Source of the DNA: JAVBOJ01 sp031550755
GTDB lineage: Bacteria > Bacillota > Clostridia > Oscillospirales > UBA929
Assembly (NCBI GenBank): GCA_031550755.1
Contig: JAVBOJ010000047.1
Coordinates: 1 to 14,609, forward strand
Direction of reading: 5' to 3'
DNA: 14,609 bases
Shown: positions 13,046 to 14,609 of the stretch, piece after piece
Position numbering within the stretch: position 1 is the first letter of the stretch
Layout of the letters: the number at the start of each line of letters is the position of its first letter
Notes under the pieces: model-generated
Seen by the model: the letters and a program-made list of their open reading frames with translations, nothing else
Databases searched by the model: none
What the model was told of the DNA's origin: nothing
Position numbers and translations under genes: made by a program

Positions 13046-14362
13046 ATGCCTTTCCGAGGCGGCGTCCACCCGGATGACAAAAAAACCTCCACCAAGGCCA
13101 AGCCCATCGAAAAACTGCCCGCGCCCGCGCGGGTGGTGCTGCCGATGTCCATGCACATCGGCGCGCCCTGCGAGCCGCTGGTCAAGGTGGGGCAGATGGT
13201 GGCCATGGGCGAGTGTATCGCCGATTCGCCCGCGCCGGTGTCGGCGCCCATCCACGCCACCGTGTCGGGCAAGGTGGCGGCCATTGAAGCCCTGCCCCAT
13301 CCCGACGGCACCCGCAAGCTGTCCGTCGTCATCGAAAATGACGGGGAGGACACCCTCCATCCCTCCATCCGCCCGCGCGGCTCGGTGGAGAGCCTCACCG
13401 CCGACGAGCTGCTGCAAATCGTGCGGCAGGCGGGGCTGGTGGGCTTGGGCGGCGCGGCGTTCCCGACCCACACCAAAATCCTCTCGGGCCGCGGCAGGAT
13501 CGATACGTTGATCCTCAACGCCTGCGAGTGCGAGCCCTACATAACCTCCGACCACCGCATCCTGCTGGAAACCCCGGAGGAAGTGGTGGGCGGTCTGCGC
13601 ATTCTCATGAAGATTTTCGGCGTGACCAAGGCCGTCATCGGCATTGAGGGCAACAAATATGACGCCGCCGACGTCCTGCGGCGCACCCTGCCGAAAAAGG
13701 ACGACGGCATTCAGGTCAAAATGCTGCGCACCCGCTATCCGCAGGGCGCGGAAAAACAGCTGATTCAGGCCGTCACCGGCCGCGAGGTGCCTCCGGGGAA
13801 GCTCCCCGCCGAGGCGCGCGCGGCGGTTTTTAATGTGGATACGGCGGCGGCGCTGCACCGCGCCGTCACCACCGGACTGCCGCTGCTGCGGCGCATTGTT
13901 ACGGTGGCCGGCTCGGCCGTCTCCAACCCGAAAAACCTCTATGTCACCATCGGCACGCCGCTGGAGGAGGTCTTCGCCGCTACCGGCGGCTTCCGCGAGA
14001 AGCCCTTTAAGGTCATCATGGGCGGGCCGATGATGGGCGTCGCGCAGCACAATCTCGCCGCACCGGTCATCAAGGCCACCAACGCCCTGCTGGCCTTCTC
14101 GCGCGGCGAGGGGCCCACCGTGCCGCACCCGGTCTGCATCCACTGCGGCAAGTGCGTGCGGGTCTGCCCGATGAACCTCCAGCCGGTGTACCTGTACATG
14201 TATGAGCAAAAAAACCGTCTGGAGGACTGCGAAAAGCTCAACGTCGCCGATTGTATCGAATGCGGCTGCTGCTCGTATATCTGCCCCGGGCGGCTGCATC
14301 TGGTGCATTCCTTCCGCACCGCCAAAATGAAGCTGCAAGCGCAGAAAAAGGAGGCGAAGTAG
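13046..14362 (+). CDS. rnfC: Rnf complex ferredoxin:NAD+ oxidoreductase subunit C
   Basis: A 438-residue peripheral membrane subunit, normal for clostridial RnfC, which carries electrons between ferredoxin-side subunits and NAD+ while the complex moves Na+ or H+. Order: N-terminal FRGGVHPDDKK and a barrel-sandwich domain (about 30-85, SMHIGAPCEPLVKVGQ); a NADH/FMN-binding Rossmann-like domain from about 120 with the glycine loop GLGGAAFPTHTK (133-144) and NACECEPYITSDHR; an SLBB-like segment near 270-315; and two 4Fe-4S motifs with C364, C367, C370, C374 and C403, C406, C409, C413. I chose ATG 13046: AGGAGG lies nine bases upstream and the family begins with FxGGVHP. An in-frame ATG at 12974 would add 24 hydrophobic and basic residues that the family lacks. 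rnfD follows after one base. Confidence 0.95.
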   Translation: MPFRGGVHPDDKKTSTKAKPIEKLPAPARVVLPMSMHIGAPCEPLVKVGQMVAMGECIADSPAPVSAPIHATVSGKVAAIEALPHPDGTRKLSVVIENDGEDTLHPSIRPRGSVESLTADELLQIVRQAGLVGLGGAAFPTHTKILSGRGRIDTLILNACECEPYITSDHRILLETPEEVVGGLRILMKIFGVTKAVIGIEGNKYDAADVLRRTLPKKDDGIQVKMLRTRYPQGAEKQLIQAVTGREVPPGKLPAEARAAVFNVDTAAALHRAVTTGLPLLRRIVTVAGSAVSNPKNLYVTIGTPLEEVFAATGGFREKPFKVIMGGPMMGVAQHNLAAPVIKATNALLAFSRGEGPTVPHPVCIHCGKCVRVCPMNLQPVYLYMYEQKNRLEDCEKLNVADCIECGCCSYICPGRLHLVHSFRTAKMKLQAQKKEAK

Positions 14363-14363
14363 G

Positions 14364-14609
14364 ATGCTCAGCGAATCCCAATATACCGTCTCCTCCTCTC
14401 CGCATATCAAGCACGATGAGGACACCCGCTCGATCATGCTGGACGTCTGCGTGGCGCTGGTGTTCCCGCTGCTGGTGTCGTTTTACCTGTTCGGTCTGCG
14501 CGCCGTCATCGTCTCGGCCATCTCGGCCGCCGCCTGCGTCTTTTTTGAGTGGGGCTACCGCAAGCTGCTCAAAAAACCGTCCTCGGTGCGCGATCTGTCG
14601 GCCGTGGTC
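14364..14609 (+). CDS. rnfD: Rnf complex subunit D, N-terminal part (cut by the window edge)
   Basis: The first 82 residues of the membrane subunit that carries a covalently bound flavin and helps form the ion path. The start MLSESQYTVSSSPHIKHDEDTRSIMLDV is typical (SSSPHI near the N-terminus), followed by two membrane helices (about 28-46 and 48-63) and KKPSSVRDLSAVV. AAGGAGG lies nine bases before the ATG, inside the end of rnfC, and the start is one base after the rnfC stop, so the genes are cotranscribed and probably translationally coupled. The flavin-attachment threonine motif lies beyond the window. By the usual clostridial order, rnfG, E, A and B should follow. Confidence 0.92.
   Translation, partial: MLSESQYTVSSSPHIKHDEDTRSIMLDVCVALVFPLLVSFYLFGLRAVIVSAISAAACVFFEWGYRKLLKKPSSVRDLSAVV

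Noticed and set aside
12560..14437. A 625-codon open frame on the minus strand across the kinase end, the intergenic gap and rnfC
   Set aside because: rnfC on the plus strand has both iron-sulfur motifs and a good start; the antisense frame crosses unrelated units and has no recognisable domain.

Overview
The window looks like ordinary chromosome from a GC-rich, anaerobic, low-oxygen-adapted Clostridium-group Firmicute, most likely Oscillospiraceae-like. The clues are an rnfC-rnfD operon start, an S-layer-homology (SLH) surface protease, a MATE exporter of clostridial type, a separate fumarate hydratase beta subunit, AGGAGG-type ribosome binding sites and sigma-A promoters close to TTGACA-17-TATAAT. 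The family assignment is inference; no rRNA or other marker gene is present.

Layout from left to right. The 3' end of an unrecognised, probably extracytoplasmic protein (2-292, +) meets a leftward operon, thioredoxin - DivIVA-like coiled-coil protein - fumarate hydratase beta (2206 to 641, -). The junction is tail-to-tail and filled with hairpins. Back-to-back promoters at 2256-2283 (-) and 2310-2338 (+) separate this operon from a secreted SLH/HtrA-like protease with two PPC-like C-terminal modules (2364-4511). A MATE exporter (4883-6214) follows, with a strong promoter, a terminator-like hairpin in its leader and a TTG start. Next comes a secreted, C-terminally anchored protein with an NADase-type glycan-binding domain (6366-7913). 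It converges on an ABC ATPase-permease fusion (10816 to 8204, -) across a second hairpin-rich junction. The ABC gene is divergent from an OmpR-type response regulator and a histidine kinase (10990-12728, overlapping ATGA). After a 317-base gap with dispersed repeats, the Rnf operon begins with rnfC and the first 82 codons of rnfD.

How the genes may work together. The response regulator, kinase and divergent ABC fusion form the clearest functional module: a plausible cell-envelope or antimicrobial-compound sensing and export system. The regulator's leader carries a TTTACA-N5-TTTACA direct repeat, a candidate site for autoregulation. The surface protease and the glycan-binding protein are separate cell-surface genes with their own promoters. 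RnfC/RnfD belong to the membrane ferredoxin:NAD+ oxidoreductase that conserves energy as an ion gradient.

No clearly new system was found. The least explained material is non-coding: two clusters of perfect inverted repeats, both in convergent gene junctions, one with two identical 28-bp palindromes; a 27-bp dispersed hairpin repeat 12 kb apart in opposite orientations; and a terminator sequence shared by two adjacent genes. No CRISPR array, tRNA, rRNA, transposase or phage gene was seen.
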